64,000 nt of DNA from Rhynchopus euleeides (taxonomy: Eukaryota > Euglenozoa > Diplonemea > Diplonemida > Diplonemidae), in assembly GCA_963210315.1 (NCBI GenBank), contig OY723245.1, positions 2,493,910-2,557,909 of the forward strand, written 5' to 3'. Position numbers and translations under genes: made by a program. Numbering within the stretch: the first letter of the stretch is position 1; the number at the start of each line of letters is the position of its first letter. The notes beneath the pieces were generated by a model. The model was not told where the DNA came from and made no database searches. It was given only the letters and a program-made list of their open reading frames with translations. Positions 44,656 through 56,021 of the stretch are shown piece by piece.

Positions 44656-45408
44656 AAAATAGTGCAAAAAAATATTTTTTCCCCAAATTCCTATTTTCAT
44701 TCCGTGAAATAGATACACGCCTGAATCCAGCCCCACTTCTTTTTTGTCTTTTGCTGTGCGAGTCCAAACACACGCATTCTGACCTTGCCCGCCAGCAGTT
44801 GGTCAACGAGATCCAATCATGGGTACCCACTCCGTGCATCTCACGTGGGGCATCTCGGCAGAACCGACAACATTCGGCGTTCCACCAAAGAATAGGACGA
44901 CATTCGTGAAAACAAGAGCTTGGTGCCCCCCCCCCCCCAGCCATCAAAGAAGCAAGCGATGGGGGGGGGCACCGCTTCGCGAAAGCCCCCCCCCCCCCTC
45001 CTCCCCCCCCCCCCCCCCATTCTCCTCCTATTAACGGCATTCAGGGGGGTGTCGATTTTTTCGGTTTTTTTCCTTTTTTTTCGTTTTTTCCGCCTGTCGG
45101 CGCTGGCTGCGACTTGGTCAAAATTCGACGAAAAGAATCCGGAAAAAAAACGGAGAACGAAAAAACGGAAAATCCCAAAATCGACACCCTGATTTTCCGT
45201 TTTTTCCCGTTTTTTTCCCAGCACCAGAAACAGGCAGGGTCGTCGTAAGACCGGCGTGCCAAGTGGGAGGTGCTCGCATTTTTTTTTGGGGGGTACAGAA
45301 TGGGTCGTTTTTGGACATTTGAGCCCACGGCGAGCAGTGGCGGGCCCCGGAAACACGGTTGACGACGCTCAAATAGGATGGCGGTGGGCACCAGAACTCG
45401 GGACTTTG

Positions 45409-48400
45409 CGCACCTCTGCGAGGTTGCCCCAATACTTTCCGCACCTCTGCGAGGTTGCCCCGATATTTTCCGCATCTCTGCGAGGTTGCCCCAATATTTT
45501 CCGCACCTCTACGAGGTTGCCCCGATATTTTCCGCACCTCTGCGAGGTTGCCCCAATATTTTCCGCACCTCTGCGAGGTTGCCCCAATACTTTCCGCACC
45601 TCTGCGAGGTTGCCCCGATATTTTCCGCATCTCTGCGAGGTTGCCCCAATATTTTCCGCACCTCTACGAGGTTGCCCCAATACTTTCCGCACCTCTACGA
45701 GGTTGCCCCGATACTTTCCGCACCTCGACGAGGTTGCCCCGATATTTTCCGCATCTCTGCGAGGTTGCCCCAATATTTTCCGCACCTCTGCGAGGTTGCC
45801 CCGATACTTTCCGCACCTCTGCGAGGTTGCCCCAATATTTTCCGCACCTCTGCGAGGTTGCCCCGATACTTTCCGCACCTCTGCGAGGTTGGCCCGATAT
45901 TTTCCGCACCTCTGCGAGGTTGCCCCAATATTTTCCGCACCTCTACGAGGTTGCCCCAATACTTTCCGCACCTCTGCGAGGTTGCCCCAATACTTTCCGC
46001 ACCTCTACGAGGTTGCCCCGATATTTTCCGCACCTCTGCGAGGTTGCCCCAATATTTTCCGCACCTCTACGAGGTTGCCCCGATATTTTCCGCACCTCTG
46101 CGAGGTTGCCCCGATACTTTCCGCACCTCTACGAGGTTGCCCCAATACTTTCCGCACCTCTACGAGGTTGCCCCAATATTTTCCGCACCTCTACGAGGTT
46201 GCCCCGATATTTTCCGCACCTCTGCGAGGTTGCCCCGATACTTTCCGCACCTCTGCGAGGTTGTCCCAATATTTTCCGCACCTCTACGAGGTTGCCCCAA
46301 TACTTTCCGCACCTCGACGAGGTTGCCCCGATATTTTCCGCACCTCTGCGAGGTTGCCCCAATATTTTCCGCACCTCTACTAGGTTGCCCCAATACTTTC
46401 CGCACCTCTGCGAGGTTGCCCCGATATTTTCCGCACCTCTACGAGGTTGCCCCGATATTTTCCGCACCTCTGCGAGGTTGCCCCGATACTTTCCGCACCT
46501 CTACGAGGTTGCCCCAATACTTTCCGCACCTCGACGAGGTTGCCCCGATATTTTCCGCACCTCTGCGAGGTTGCCCCAATATTTTCCGCACCTCTACGAG
46601 GTTGCCCCAATACTTTCCGCACCTCTACGAGGTTGCCCCAATATTTTCCGCACCTCTACGAGGTTGCCCCGATATTTTCCGCACCTCTGCGAGGTTGCCC
46701 CGATACTTTCCGCACCTCTGCGAGGTTGTCCCAATATTTTCCGCACCTCTACGAGGTTGCCCCAATACTTTCCGCACCTCGACGAGGTTGCCCCGATATT
46801 TTCCGCACCTCTGCGAGGTTGCCCCAATATTTTCCGCACCTCTACTAGGTTGCCCCAATACTTTCCGCACCTCTGCGAGGTTGCCCCGATATTTTCCGCA
46901 CCTCTACGAGGTTGCCCCGATATTTTCCGCACCTCTGCGAGGTTGCCCCGATACTTTCCGCACCTCTACGAGGTTGCCCCAATACTTTCCGCACCTCGAC
47001 GAGGTTGCCCCGATATTTTCCGCACCTCTGCGAGGTTGCCCCAATATTTTCCGCACCTCTACGAGGTTGCCCCAATACTTTCCGCACCTCGACGAGGTTG
47101 CCCCGATATTTTCCGCACCTCTGCGAGGTTGCCCCAATATTTTCCGCACCTCTACGAGGTTGCCCCAATACTTTCCGCACCTCTGCGAGGTTGCCCCGAT
47201 ATTTTCCGCACCTCTACGAGGTTGCCCCGATATTTTCCGCACCTCTGCGAGGTTGCCCCGACATTTTCCGCACCTTGACGAGGTTGCCCCAGCATCTTCC
47301 GCATCTTGGCGAGGTTGCCCCAGCATTTTCCGCACCTCGGCGAGGTTGCCCCAGCATCTTCCGCGCCTTGGCGAGGTTGTCCCAGCATCTTCCGCACCTC
47401 GGCGAGGTTGCCCCAGCATTTTCCGCACCTTGACGAGGTTGCCCCAGCATTTTCCGCACCTCGGCGAGGTTGCCCCAGCATCTTCCGCGCCTTGGCGAGG
47501 TTGTCCCAGCATCTTCCGCACCTTGACGAGGTTGCCCCAGCATCTTCCGCACCTCGGCGAGGTTGCCCCAGCCTGTTCCGCATCTTGGCGAGGTTGCCCC
47601 AGCATCTTCCGCACCTTGACGAGGTTGCCCCAGCATCTTCCGCACCTCGGCGAGGTTGCCCCAGCATCTTCCGCATCTTGGCGAGGTTGCCCCAGCATTT
47701 TCCGCACCTCGGCGAGGTTGCCCCAGCATCTTCCGCACCTCGGCAAGGTTGCCCCAGCCTGTTCCGCATCTTGGCCAGGTTGCCCCAGCATCTTCCGCAT
47801 CTTGGCGAGGTTGCCCCAGCATTTTCCGCACCTCGGCGAGGTTGCCCCAGCATCTTCCGCACCTCGGCAAGGTTGCCCCAGCCTGTTCCGCATCTTGGCG
47901 AGGTTGCCCCAGCATCTTCCGCATCTTGGCGAGGTTGCCCCAGCATCTTCCGCACCTCGGCGAGGTTGCTCCAGCATCTTCCGCATCTTGGCGAGGTTGC
48001 CCCAGCATTTTCCGCACCTCGGCGAGGTTGCCCCAGCATCTTCCGCACCTCGGCAAGGTTGCCCCAGCCTGTTCCGCATCTTGGCGAGGTTGCCCCAGCA
48101 TTTTCCGCACCTCGGCGAGGTTGCCCCAGCATCTTCCGCACCTCGGCAAGGTTGCCCCAGCCTGTTCCGCATCTTGGCGAGGTTGCCCCAGCATCTTCCG
48201 CATCTTGGCGAGGTTGCCCCAGCATCTTCCGCACCTCGGCGAGGTTGCTCCAGCCTGTTCCGCATCTTGGCGAGGTTGCCCCAGCATCTTCCGCATCTTG
48301 GCGAGGTTGCCCCAGCATCTTCCGCACCTCGGCGAGGTTGCCCCAGCATCTTCCGCATCTTGGCGAGGTTGCCCCAGCATTTTCCGCACCTCGGCGAGGT

Positions 48401-50775
48401 TGCCCCAGCATCTTCCGCACCTCGGCAAGGTTGCCCCAGCCTGTTCCGCATCTTGGCGAGGTTGCCCCAGCATCTTCCGCATCTTGGCGAGGTTGCCCCA
48501 GCATCTTCCGCACCTCGGCGAGGTTGCTCCAGCATCTTCCGCATCTTGGCGAGGTTGCCCCAGCATTTTCCGCACCTCGGCGAGGTTGCCCCAGCATCTT
48601 CCGCACCTCGGCAAGGTTGCCCCAGCCTGTTCCGCATCTTGGCGAGGTTGCCCCAGCATTTTCCGCACCTCGGCGAGGTTGCCCCAGCATCTTCCGCACC
48701 TCGGCAAGGTTGCCCCACCCTGTTCCGCATCTTGGCGAGGTTGCCCCAGCATCTTCCGCATCTTGGCGAGGTTGCCCCAGCTTCTTCCGCACCTCGGCGA
48801 GGTTGCCCCAGCCTGTTCCGCATCTTGGCGAGGTTGCCCCAGCATCTTCCGCACCTCGGCGAGGTTGCTCCAGCCTGTTCCGCATCTTGGCGAGGTTGCC
48901 CCAGCATCTTCCGCATCTTGGCGAGGTTGCCCCAGCATTTTCCGCACCTCGGCGAGGTTGCCCCAGCATCTTCCGCACCTCGGCAAGGTTGCCCCAGCCT
49001 GTTCCGCATCTTGGCGAGGTTGCCCCAGCATCTTCCGCATCTTGGCGAGGTTGCCCCAGCTTCTTCCGCACCTCGGCGAGGTTGCCCCAGCCTGTTCCGC
49101 ATCTTGGCGAGGTTGCCCCAGCATCTTCCGCATCTTGGCGAGGTTGCCCCAGCATCTTCCGCACCTCGGCGAGGTTGCTCCAGCCTGTTCCGCATCTTGG
49201 CGAGGTTGCCCCAGCATCTTCCGCATCTTGGCGAGGTTGCCCCAGCATTTTCCGCACCTCGGCGAGGTTGCCCCAGCATCTTCCGCACCTCGGCAAGGTT
49301 GCCCCAGCCTGTTCCGCATCTTGGCGAGGTTGCCCCAGCATCTTCCGCATCTTGGCGAGGTTGCCCCAGCTTCTTCCGCACCTCGGCGAGGTTGCCCCAG
49401 CCTGTTCCGCATCTTGGCGAGGTTGCCCCAGCATCTTCCGCATCTTGGCGAGGTTGCCCCAGCATCTTCCGCACCTCGGCGAGGTTGCTCCAGCATCTTC
49501 CGCATCTTGGCGAGGTTGCCCCAGCATTTTCCGCACCTCGGCGAGGTTGCCCCAGCATCTTCCGCACCTCGGCAAGGTTGCCCCAGCCTGTTCCGCATCT
49601 TGGCGAGGTTGCCCCAGCATCTTCCGCATCTTGGCGAGGTTGCCCCAGCTTCTTCCGCACCTCGGCGAGGTTGCCCCAGCCTGTTCCGCATCTTGGCGAG
49701 GTTGCCCCAGCATCTTCCGCATCTTGGCGAGGTTGCCCCAGCTTCTTCCGCACCTCGGCGAGGTTGCCCCAGCCTGTTCCGCATCTTGGCGAGGTTGCCC
49801 CAGCATCTTCCGCACCTCGGCAAGGTTGCCCCAGCCTGTTCCGCATCTTGGCGAGGTTGCCCCAGCATCTTCCGCATCTTGGCGAGGTTGCCCCAGCTTC
49901 TTCCGCACCTCGGCGAGGTTGCCCCAGCCTGTTCCGCATCTTGGCGAGGTTGCCCCAGCATCTTCCGCATCTTGGCGAGGTTGCCCCAGCTTCTTCCGCA
50001 CCTCGGCGAGGTTGCCCCAGCCTGTTCCGCATCTTGGCGAGGTTGCCCCAGCATCTTCCGCACCTCGGCAAGGTTGCCCCAGCCTGTTCCGCATCTTGGC
50101 GAGGTTGCCCCAGCATCTTCCGCATCTTGGCGAGGTTGCCCCAGCTTCTTCCGCACCTCGGCGAGGTTGCCCCAGCCTGTTCCGCATCTTGGCGAGGTTG
50201 CCCCAGCATCTTCCGCATCTTGGCGAGGTTGCCCCAGCATCTTCCGCACCTTGACGAGGTTGCCCCAGCATCTTCCGCACCTCGGCGAGGTTGCCCCAGC
50301 ATTTTCCGCACCTCGGCGAGGTTGCCCCAGCATCTTCCGCATCTTGGCGAGGTTGCCCCAGCATCTTCCGCACCTCGGCAAGGTTGCCCCAGCCTGTTCC
50401 GCATCTTGGCGAGGTTGCCCCAGCATCTTCCGCATCTTGGCGAGGTTGCCCCAGCTTCTTCCGCACCTCGGCGAGGTTGCCCCAGCCTGTTCCGCATCTT
50501 GGCGAGGTTGCCCCAGCATCTTCCGCACCTTGACGAGGTTGCCCCAGCATCTTCCGCACCTCGGCGAGGTTGCCCCAGCATCTTCCGCATCTTGGCGAGG
50601 TTGCCCCAGCATTTTCCGCACCTCGGCGAGGTTGCCCCAGCATCTTCCGCACCTCGGCAAGGTTGCCCCAGCCTGTTCCGCATCTTGGCGAGGTTGCCCC
50701 AGCATCTTCCGCATCTTGGCGAGGTTGCCCCAGCATCTTCCGCACCTTGGCGAGGTTCCCCCAGCCTGTTCCGCA
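45409..50775. repeat. 31-bp satellite array, about 173 copies
   Basis: The unit is 31 bp, centred on GCGAGGTTGCCCC followed by an 8-base AT-rich part and TTCCGCA. Before about 47270 the units have (A/G)ATA(C/T)TTT and CACCTCTGC/CTAC/CGACGAG; after it they have AGCATCTT, AGCATTTT, AGCCTGTT or AGCTTCTT with CACCTCGGC or CATCTTGGC. Blocks of 15 units (465 bp) repeat nearly exactly, for example a rare TAGG variant at 46381 and 46846. The unit has no stop codon in any frame and 31 is not a multiple of 3, which gives open frames of 1,000-1,800 codons on both strands. I treat these as non-coding. Confidence 0.95.
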
Positions 50776-52118
50776 TGGCTCGCCGTGTAGGCGACCTTGC
50801 TTTTTTTGCCGGCTTGCCGCGCTGTGCCCTGGAGCGCCGTGGTCTCCGACGTTCTTGAACCAAGCTTGAGGATTCTCTGGCAGAGGTTCACTATGTCCTT
50901 CACGTCTCAACGGGTTCTTCGGGTGTCCCATTCAAAAAAACCACCCGAATAATATGAAGACTTTGCTAAACTGGACCCAACTCCCCATACTCTTTTTTTT
51001 GCCATTTTTCAGCATTTTCCCCCGATTTTTCGGTTTTTTTTTGTTGAAAAAATTTATTTTTTGTCCAAAATCGACACCCCCCTCATTCACTTGCCTCAAT
51101 CCCCCCGTCACACCGCCGCCACCACCACCACCATCCCTTCCTCACTCGGAGGGGCAAGGGGGGGGGTGATGGCGTTGGGGGGTGATGTGCTTGGTCTCTT
51201 CGATGGTATTTTCTCTGCGGTTCGACGTGGCGTCTCTTGTCTTATGAAACTGCTGCTGTGCAGGGGGGCTCGCGGTGATGGCCTGCCCTCGACCGCCTCC
51301 TGGACAGCATGTGGTAGCGGGAGGGGGGGGGGTGGAGCGGGGATGGGGTGGGTTGAATACGTGCGTCTTGTTATTATTGCGCACAGATCTTCAACGGAAT
51401 GTGAACTGCTTTTTCGGAAGAAATAGAACGAAATGGAGGTCTGTGTGTGTGTGGTGTGGGGGGTGGGAGGGGAGTGGGCTATGTGTGTGGTGCGACTGGG
51501 GGTTAGCGCACCGCCCCCCCCCCTCCCCCCGTCTCTGCGGCGAACATTATTTTTTTTGCACATTGTCGCCACTTTCAGAGCTGCCTTCACCGCCTTATAG
51601 TCGGTTCACACAAACACCTATCCCAAGAACGACAGCGAATCATGAGGACGACCCTCTGGTGCCAACAGTGGTGGGGGGTTTGCATGTAGTATAGGGGGTG
51701 GGGCCGATGGGCTTCGCCACTAGGCTGTGTAAGTTTCCTCCAGAGTTTTGGAGGGGCTAGCTTTTATGCTGCACTTCAGGGTGTAGTCCTACCCACCGCC
51801 CTTCAGCCAATATACAATTACAACGCCTCTTGTGTGAGGGGCCAGGGCGAAAGGAAAAGGCTCGCGCAACACAGCATCTTTAGATGAAAACAAATCAACA
51901 AACAAAAGAGAAAACCTTTTGGCTGCGGTGTGCTGGGCCGTCCTCTGCATCGTTAGCTCCGTCGCCGATACAGAAAAAAAGCGTGAGAAACTTGGCAGAA
52001 AAAGAAGTCAGAAGATGATTTGCTCGGAGGCCCCCACCCAGCCCCCGCCTCCCCATCCACCCGCACTGCCTGCTCCCTGCCTGCTTGTCCCCACTCGACC
52101 GACAGGAAGGGGGCGACC
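50776..52118. other. Spacer between satellite and EXO1 gene
   Basis: No gene. It contains T-run DNA resembling 22785-22880 (tttgctaaactggacccaac at 50952 also occurs near 22793), G-rich runs near 51165 and 51320, and the EXO1 leader at its end. Confidence 0.45.
52105..52118 (+). promoter_or_regulatory. Likely leader-splicing acceptor, EXO1 gene
   Basis: A C/T-rich stretch ends ccgacag at 52105, 13 bases before the ATG at 52119. It supports that ATG, which gives the invariant MGI(K/Q)GLL start of the family. Confidence 0.55.
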
Positions 52119-54215
52119 ATGGGCATCAAGGGGCTGCTCCCCGCTGTGAAGGACACAGCAGAGTCCTGCCACGTTGGTGTCTTCAAAGGCAAGACCGTTG
52201 GGGTTGACGGGTATGTGTGGCTCCATCGTGCCTGTGTCAACTGTGCCTATGAGCTGTGTGTCGGCCTGCGCACCAAGAGCTACATAACCTACTTCCTGTC
52301 GCGGGTGCAGATGCTTCTGGATGCCGGTGTGACCCCCATCGTGGTGCTGGACGGGGCGGACATGCCGCTGAAGGACTCGACGAACGATGCGCGGCACAAA
52401 CGCCGCGAAGCCAGCCACCAGAAGGCAAAGGCGTGCCTCGAGAAGGGCGACAAGCTGCAGGCGGCACAGCACTACGCCTCTGCATTTGACATCACACCCG
52501 ACTTGGCCCAGTCTGTGGCACAGGTGCTTCGGAACAACGGGATCCAGACCGTCATCGCGCCCTACGAGGCGGATGGCCAGCTGGCATACCTTGCGAAAAC
52601 GGGGAAGATCCATGCCGCCATCACAGAGGACAGCGACCTGATTGCCCACGGGGTGCGCAGGGTCTTTACGAAGATGGACAACACCGGGATGGGCGAGCTG
52701 TACTCCATCGAGAAGGTCATCCCAGCTGCGCTGGGCCTCGATTCCACAGCCGCTGGGGTGACCCCGGAGAGCCACTACGAGAAGTTCCTCATGCACTGCA
52801 TCCTGTGCGGGTGCGACTATCTCTCGAACCTCAAAGGGCTGGGGCAGAAGAAGGCAGCAGAGCTGGCACGGGGTGCCTCAACAATCGACGAGGCGCTGAC
52901 CTGCTTTGCTATGACGACAGCAGGTGCTTCCCTCACTCGGCAGGAGATCGGGCAGTATAAGTGTGGGTACCTCAAGTCCCTGTTTGTCTTCAAGCACCAG
53001 AGGGTCATCGACCCTGCGACCAAGAAGCTGGAGACAGCAACCCCTCTGGGGGGTTCGTGCGAGCTTCGGAGCTTTGTCGAACAGCACGTGGAGGGGGGTA
53101 TCGATAAGCTGATCGGTCCTGAGTGGGGCCAGGGCGTGGTGTCTGGGGTGATTGAGCTGCGCATCGACCCGACAACCCTCGCCACCTATGAAGGTAAGTA
53201 CAATGACAACGTCGATCTGTCTTTTAAGCTGCGGAACAAAGCGTCGAGCATGAAGCAGATGACCCTCTTCGACTGCATGAAGGTGGCCAAGAAGGAGGCC
53301 CCCAAGGCGCAGGGCGGGGCGAAGGCTACCCCCAAGCGGCCCAAAGCAGCCTCGGCACAGACAGTGCCGGCGAAACAGCAAAGCGTCTCCCGCAACCCAT
53401 TCACGTTAATGCAGAAAAACAGCAACAGCCAGCGCCTGGCTAAAAGCTCAGCAGTGACCCCTGATGCTCCGAAGACGCCACGCGTCGCTGACCCCGTGAC
53501 GCCAGGAGCAGAGGGGTCACCTGCTGTTCGCCTTGATGCCGAGCCTGTTGACTGCAACGAGGTGAGCGCCGTCCCGAACACGTATTACGTGAGTGGGCAT
53601 TTTGTGCAGTGCCACGCTGAAGAGCGTGATACGACTACCGAGGGTGGGCACTTGTGCGTGTTGTTCGAGAGGCGTTCCGAGACACGCGCGAGTGATGTTG
53701 TGACTGTATCAGGAAAGCACTTCACCGAGGTCTTCCTCCCCTGTGTCAGCACGCCACACGCACCGGAGTCTGACAACAAGCTGAAGCGGAAGCGTACTAT
53801 CACATTCACGACAGGCGAGGAACTGGATGCCGAGGCTGCAGCTGCGAGGCTCCGGCTGCTCGAAACTGTTGCACCCGATGACGACGGCGTCAGTATCTCG
53901 CGCAGCAGTCTTGGCAAGCACTGCAGCGAGGACGGGTGTGCCAGTCCTGAGTCGTCCTCGGCCGATTGCGACGATGAGTCTTGCGGCGGTGTACCTGACC
54001 TGCCCGAAGATGCCGCTCGTGCGTCTCCCACACACATACAACCTGAGCCTGAGCCTGAGGTCGTGGCTGCGGACCTCCAGGCCGCCGACAGGGAGCCCAG
54101 CGAATCATATGCTGAACCTGTTCCGCAAAATGCAACAGCACCTGCTGCAGCAGCTGGGGGTTCGAACCCTTTCGCGAAATTCCTCCTCGCGAAGAAACAG
54201 CGCCTTGGGTTGTGA
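52119..54215 (+). CDS. EXO1: Exonuclease 1 (XPG/FEN1-family 5' nuclease)
   Basis: Single exon, 698 residues; yeast Exo1 is about 702. The nuclease core is residues 1 to about 360: N-terminal XPG part with MGIKGLLP and VDGYVWLH (D30), LDGADMPLK (D78, K85, R92); internal XPG part with APYEADGQLAYL (E150, D152), TEDSDL (D171, D173) and GCDYLSNLKGLG (D233), then the helix-hairpin-helix. All expected metal-binding acids are present. The spacing and the RREASHQKAKACLEKG region match EXO1 better than FEN1 or GEN1. The tail (about 370-698) is Ser/Pro/acidic and poorly conserved, as usual, and would carry mismatch-repair partner sites. The role is 5'-3' resection in mismatch repair and recombination in the nucleus. 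No intron is needed, unlike most of its neighbours. Confidence 0.93.
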   Translation: MGIKGLLPAVKDTAESCHVGVFKGKTVGVDGYVWLHRACVNCAYELCVGLRTKSYITYFLSRVQMLLDAGVTPIVVLDGADMPLKDSTNDARHKRREASHQKAKACLEKGDKLQAAQHYASAFDITPDLAQSVAQVLRNNGIQTVIAPYEADGQLAYLAKTGKIHAAITEDSDLIAHGVRRVFTKMDNTGMGELYSIEKVIPAALGLDSTAAGVTPESHYEKFLMHCILCGCDYLSNLKGLGQKKAAELARGASTIDEALTCFAMTTAGASLTRQEIGQYKCGYLKSLFVFKHQRVIDPATKKLETATPLGGSCELRSFVEQHVEGGIDKLIGPEWGQGVVSGVIELRIDPTTLATYEGKYNDNVDLSFKLRNKASSMKQMTLFDCMKVAKKEAPKAQGGAKATPKRPKAASAQTVPAKQQSVSRNPFTLMQKNSNSQRLAKSSAVTPDAPKTPRVADPVTPGAEGSPAVRLDAEPVDCNEVSAVPNTYYVSGHFVQCHAEERDTTTEGGHLCVLFERRSETRASDVVTVSGKHFTEVFLPCVSTPHAPESDNKLKRKRTITFTTGEELDAEAAAARLRLLETVAPDDDGVSISRSSLGKHCSEDGCASPESSSADCDDESCGGVPDLPEDAARASPTHIQPEPEPEVVAADLQAADREPSESYAEPVPQNATAPAAAAGGSNPFAKFLLAKKQRLGL

Positions 54216-54439
54216 CACCTGCTGGTTTGGACTAGCGTTCCCTGCCTGCACAAGAGGTGGCCTCTGCTTCAGATGGAAAAGTGTAGATTATTGTGTCAAA
54301 ACCCTAGACGTCATGTGTCACATCCCCCCTCTGCCATCCCTCTACACTTCGGGTTTGTTGTCCTGCCTGCATGCACCTCACCAATACCCGACACCCGACC
54401 TCGCCACCAGGCACACTACACAATACCTGGTTCTTGGCA

Positions 54440-54457
54440 GCCTTCTTGGCGGCCAAA
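54440..54457 (+). promoter_or_regulatory. Likely leader-splicing acceptor, unknown gene
   Basis: ggttcttggcag ends at 54440, 17 bases before the ATG at 54458. Confidence 0.4.
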
Positions 54458-55453
54458 ATGGCGATGAACGTCGAAGTGCCTGCGATGCATCCCTTCGATC
54501 CCCTTACCAGCCCAGAGGGCCGCCGATATCTCCAAGATGCACCGGTATGTCTGCGTTGCTTGCTGTGCCCGTGGATTGTGTCATGTCTTCCTTTCAACCC
54601 ACCCACCTGCAGGCTTACGAAGGTGCCACCCGAAAGTTTCAGTTCCCTGCCGACGTGTCGTTCTGGGATGACCTCGTTGAGTTTGTCAGCACCGTGCCCC
54701 AGGTATGCTTGGTACACAGACTGTCGTCCACCGCCCCTCCCACAGAAGCCGCCGGGATTCCAAGTCACGCCGTCGCACAAGCAGGGAGAGAGCTTACGAG
54801 TCAACCAACAGCTGTTCGCGGGGTTTGTGCGAGGGTGGGTCGAGCAGCACCCGCATGTTGTGACTGTGACTGGCCCAGACGGGGCCTCGACATTCCACGC
54901 CTCGAAGCAATTCTGGAACGACACCCTGGCGAAGCTGCGGAAGGGGACGCCCCTGCGCAACATCCCACGGCGCAACCTGATTGCAGTGCAGAGCAGCCTC
55001 AACGATGGTGCCCCTCCTGTGTACACTGATGTCAACGACTGGAATGCTGCTGTCAGAAGCTGGGAGATTGAGCAGAAGCTGTCACCCACCGACCTCGCCG
55101 AGGCGCGGCTGCAGCGGAGACAACACCGATCTCGCCACGAGCAGGCAGAACTAGCGCACCGGGAACGCGACAGGGAACGAGAGCGCGAACGCGAGCGCCA
55201 GAGGGCACGGCCAAAATCCAACAAATTCCGGCCCCCGTCTGTGGCTGAATCTTCTGTCTGTGCCTCAGATATCGCGTCGCATTACGGCGACCGACGAATC
55301 AAACCGACGGCAGTGGTGGATGGCAGCCGTGCATCGTTCTCTTGCAGGCACCAGCCAGCAGGGCTCCCTGCCGGTGTGCCGCCGCCACCGGTGCCAACGG
55401 ACAATCCAGGGTTCTGGAGATATGGGGTGCTGCACTACCACGTCCACCAGTAA
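54458..55453 (+). CDS. Unknown basic protein with RE-repeat tail
   Basis: Three exons (54458-54544, 54613-54702, 54746-55453), all junctions phase 0 with GTATG donors and CAG acceptors; introns are only 68 and 43 bases. The 294-residue product is not recognised. Residues about 30-125 look folded (KFQFPADVSFWDDLVEFVST; FAGFVRGWVEQHPHVVTVTG; STFHASKQFWND) and are followed by RNLIAVQSSLNDGAPP. Then comes a charged helix (AELAHRERDRERERERERQR) and a Pro-rich C-terminus. The helix resembles RE/RD tails of RNA-processing proteins, which is only a composition-based hint. The gene starts 242 bases after EXO1. Confidence 0.75.
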   Translation: MAMNVEVPAMHPFDPLTSPEGRRYLQDAPVCLRCLLCPWIVSCLPFNPPTCRLTKVPPESFSSLPTCRSGMTSLSLSAPCPRYAWYTDCRPPPLPQKPPGFQVTPSHKQGESLRVNQQLFAGFVRGWVEQHPHVVTVTGPDGASTFHASKQFWNDTLAKLRKGTPLRNIPRRNLIAVQSSLNDGAPPVYTDVNDWNAAVRSWEIEQKLSPTDLAEARLQRRQHRSRHEQAELAHRERDRERERERERQRARPKSNKFRPPSVAESSVCASDIASHYGDRRIKPTAVVDGSRASFSCRHQPAGLPAGVPPPPVPTDNPGFWRYGVLHYHVHQ

Positions 55454-56000
55454 CCCTTGCCCGTTCATGTTTTCCGCTGTCGGCCGCACCTTGCTTCTTG
55501 GCTTGGCTGGCCTCACCCTCGTGCTGGCTGCGCAGAGCCCTCCCAGGGGATGTGGAAGGGGCTCGCCAGCAACTCACCTCTCAGCGTCCGGTGCCTCAGG
55601 CTCCGGATGAACAAAAAACCCCTTATATAGTTTCCTCAGGATCCCTTAGAGGTGTACTGCCACATGTACGTTAGTGTTCAATTTAGGATTGGGTTTTTTG
55701 CAGGCTGTTTTCCGAATCTGGAATTCTGAATGAGCCTGTCTTGTGATGGCGACTTAGAGTTGCCAAGCTCTTGAAAGAACTGCCGTGTGGCGGTGCAGGT
55801 CCGCTGCACTCTCCGCCGCTTCTCAGAGCATGAACTGGAAGGCCCCTCTCAGGGCCCTCTGCCACTCTCCCCGACCCCATCACCCCACCTTGAACGATGT
55901 TTTGACCGTGCCCCTCACCCCCGGTGCGAGGGCCTTGTTCTGCCATCTTTGTGCCCAGACTTCCTCATTGCATCCACTGTCACACCCACACCCACGTCAA

Positions 56001-56021
56001 GGTGCTGACACAGCATCGCAC
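56001..56021 (+). promoter_or_regulatory. Likely leader-splicing acceptor, SAM-domain gene
   Basis: cacccacacccacgtcaag ends at 56001, 20 bases before the ATG at 56022. Confidence 0.45.

Larger units (their letters stand above)
43114..45408. other. Gene-free spacer with repeats
   Basis: No gene. It holds two copies of the GC-hairpin repeat (44076-44287), a tandem duplication (44361-44655), T and C homopolymers near 44980-45020, and A/T-run DNA leading into the satellite. Confidence 0.45.

Noticed and set aside
45378-50931. Open frames of about 1,000-1,800 codons on both strands
   Set aside because: They lie in the 31-bp satellite, whose unit has no stop codon in any frame; the translations are 31-residue repeats present equally in several frames and strands.
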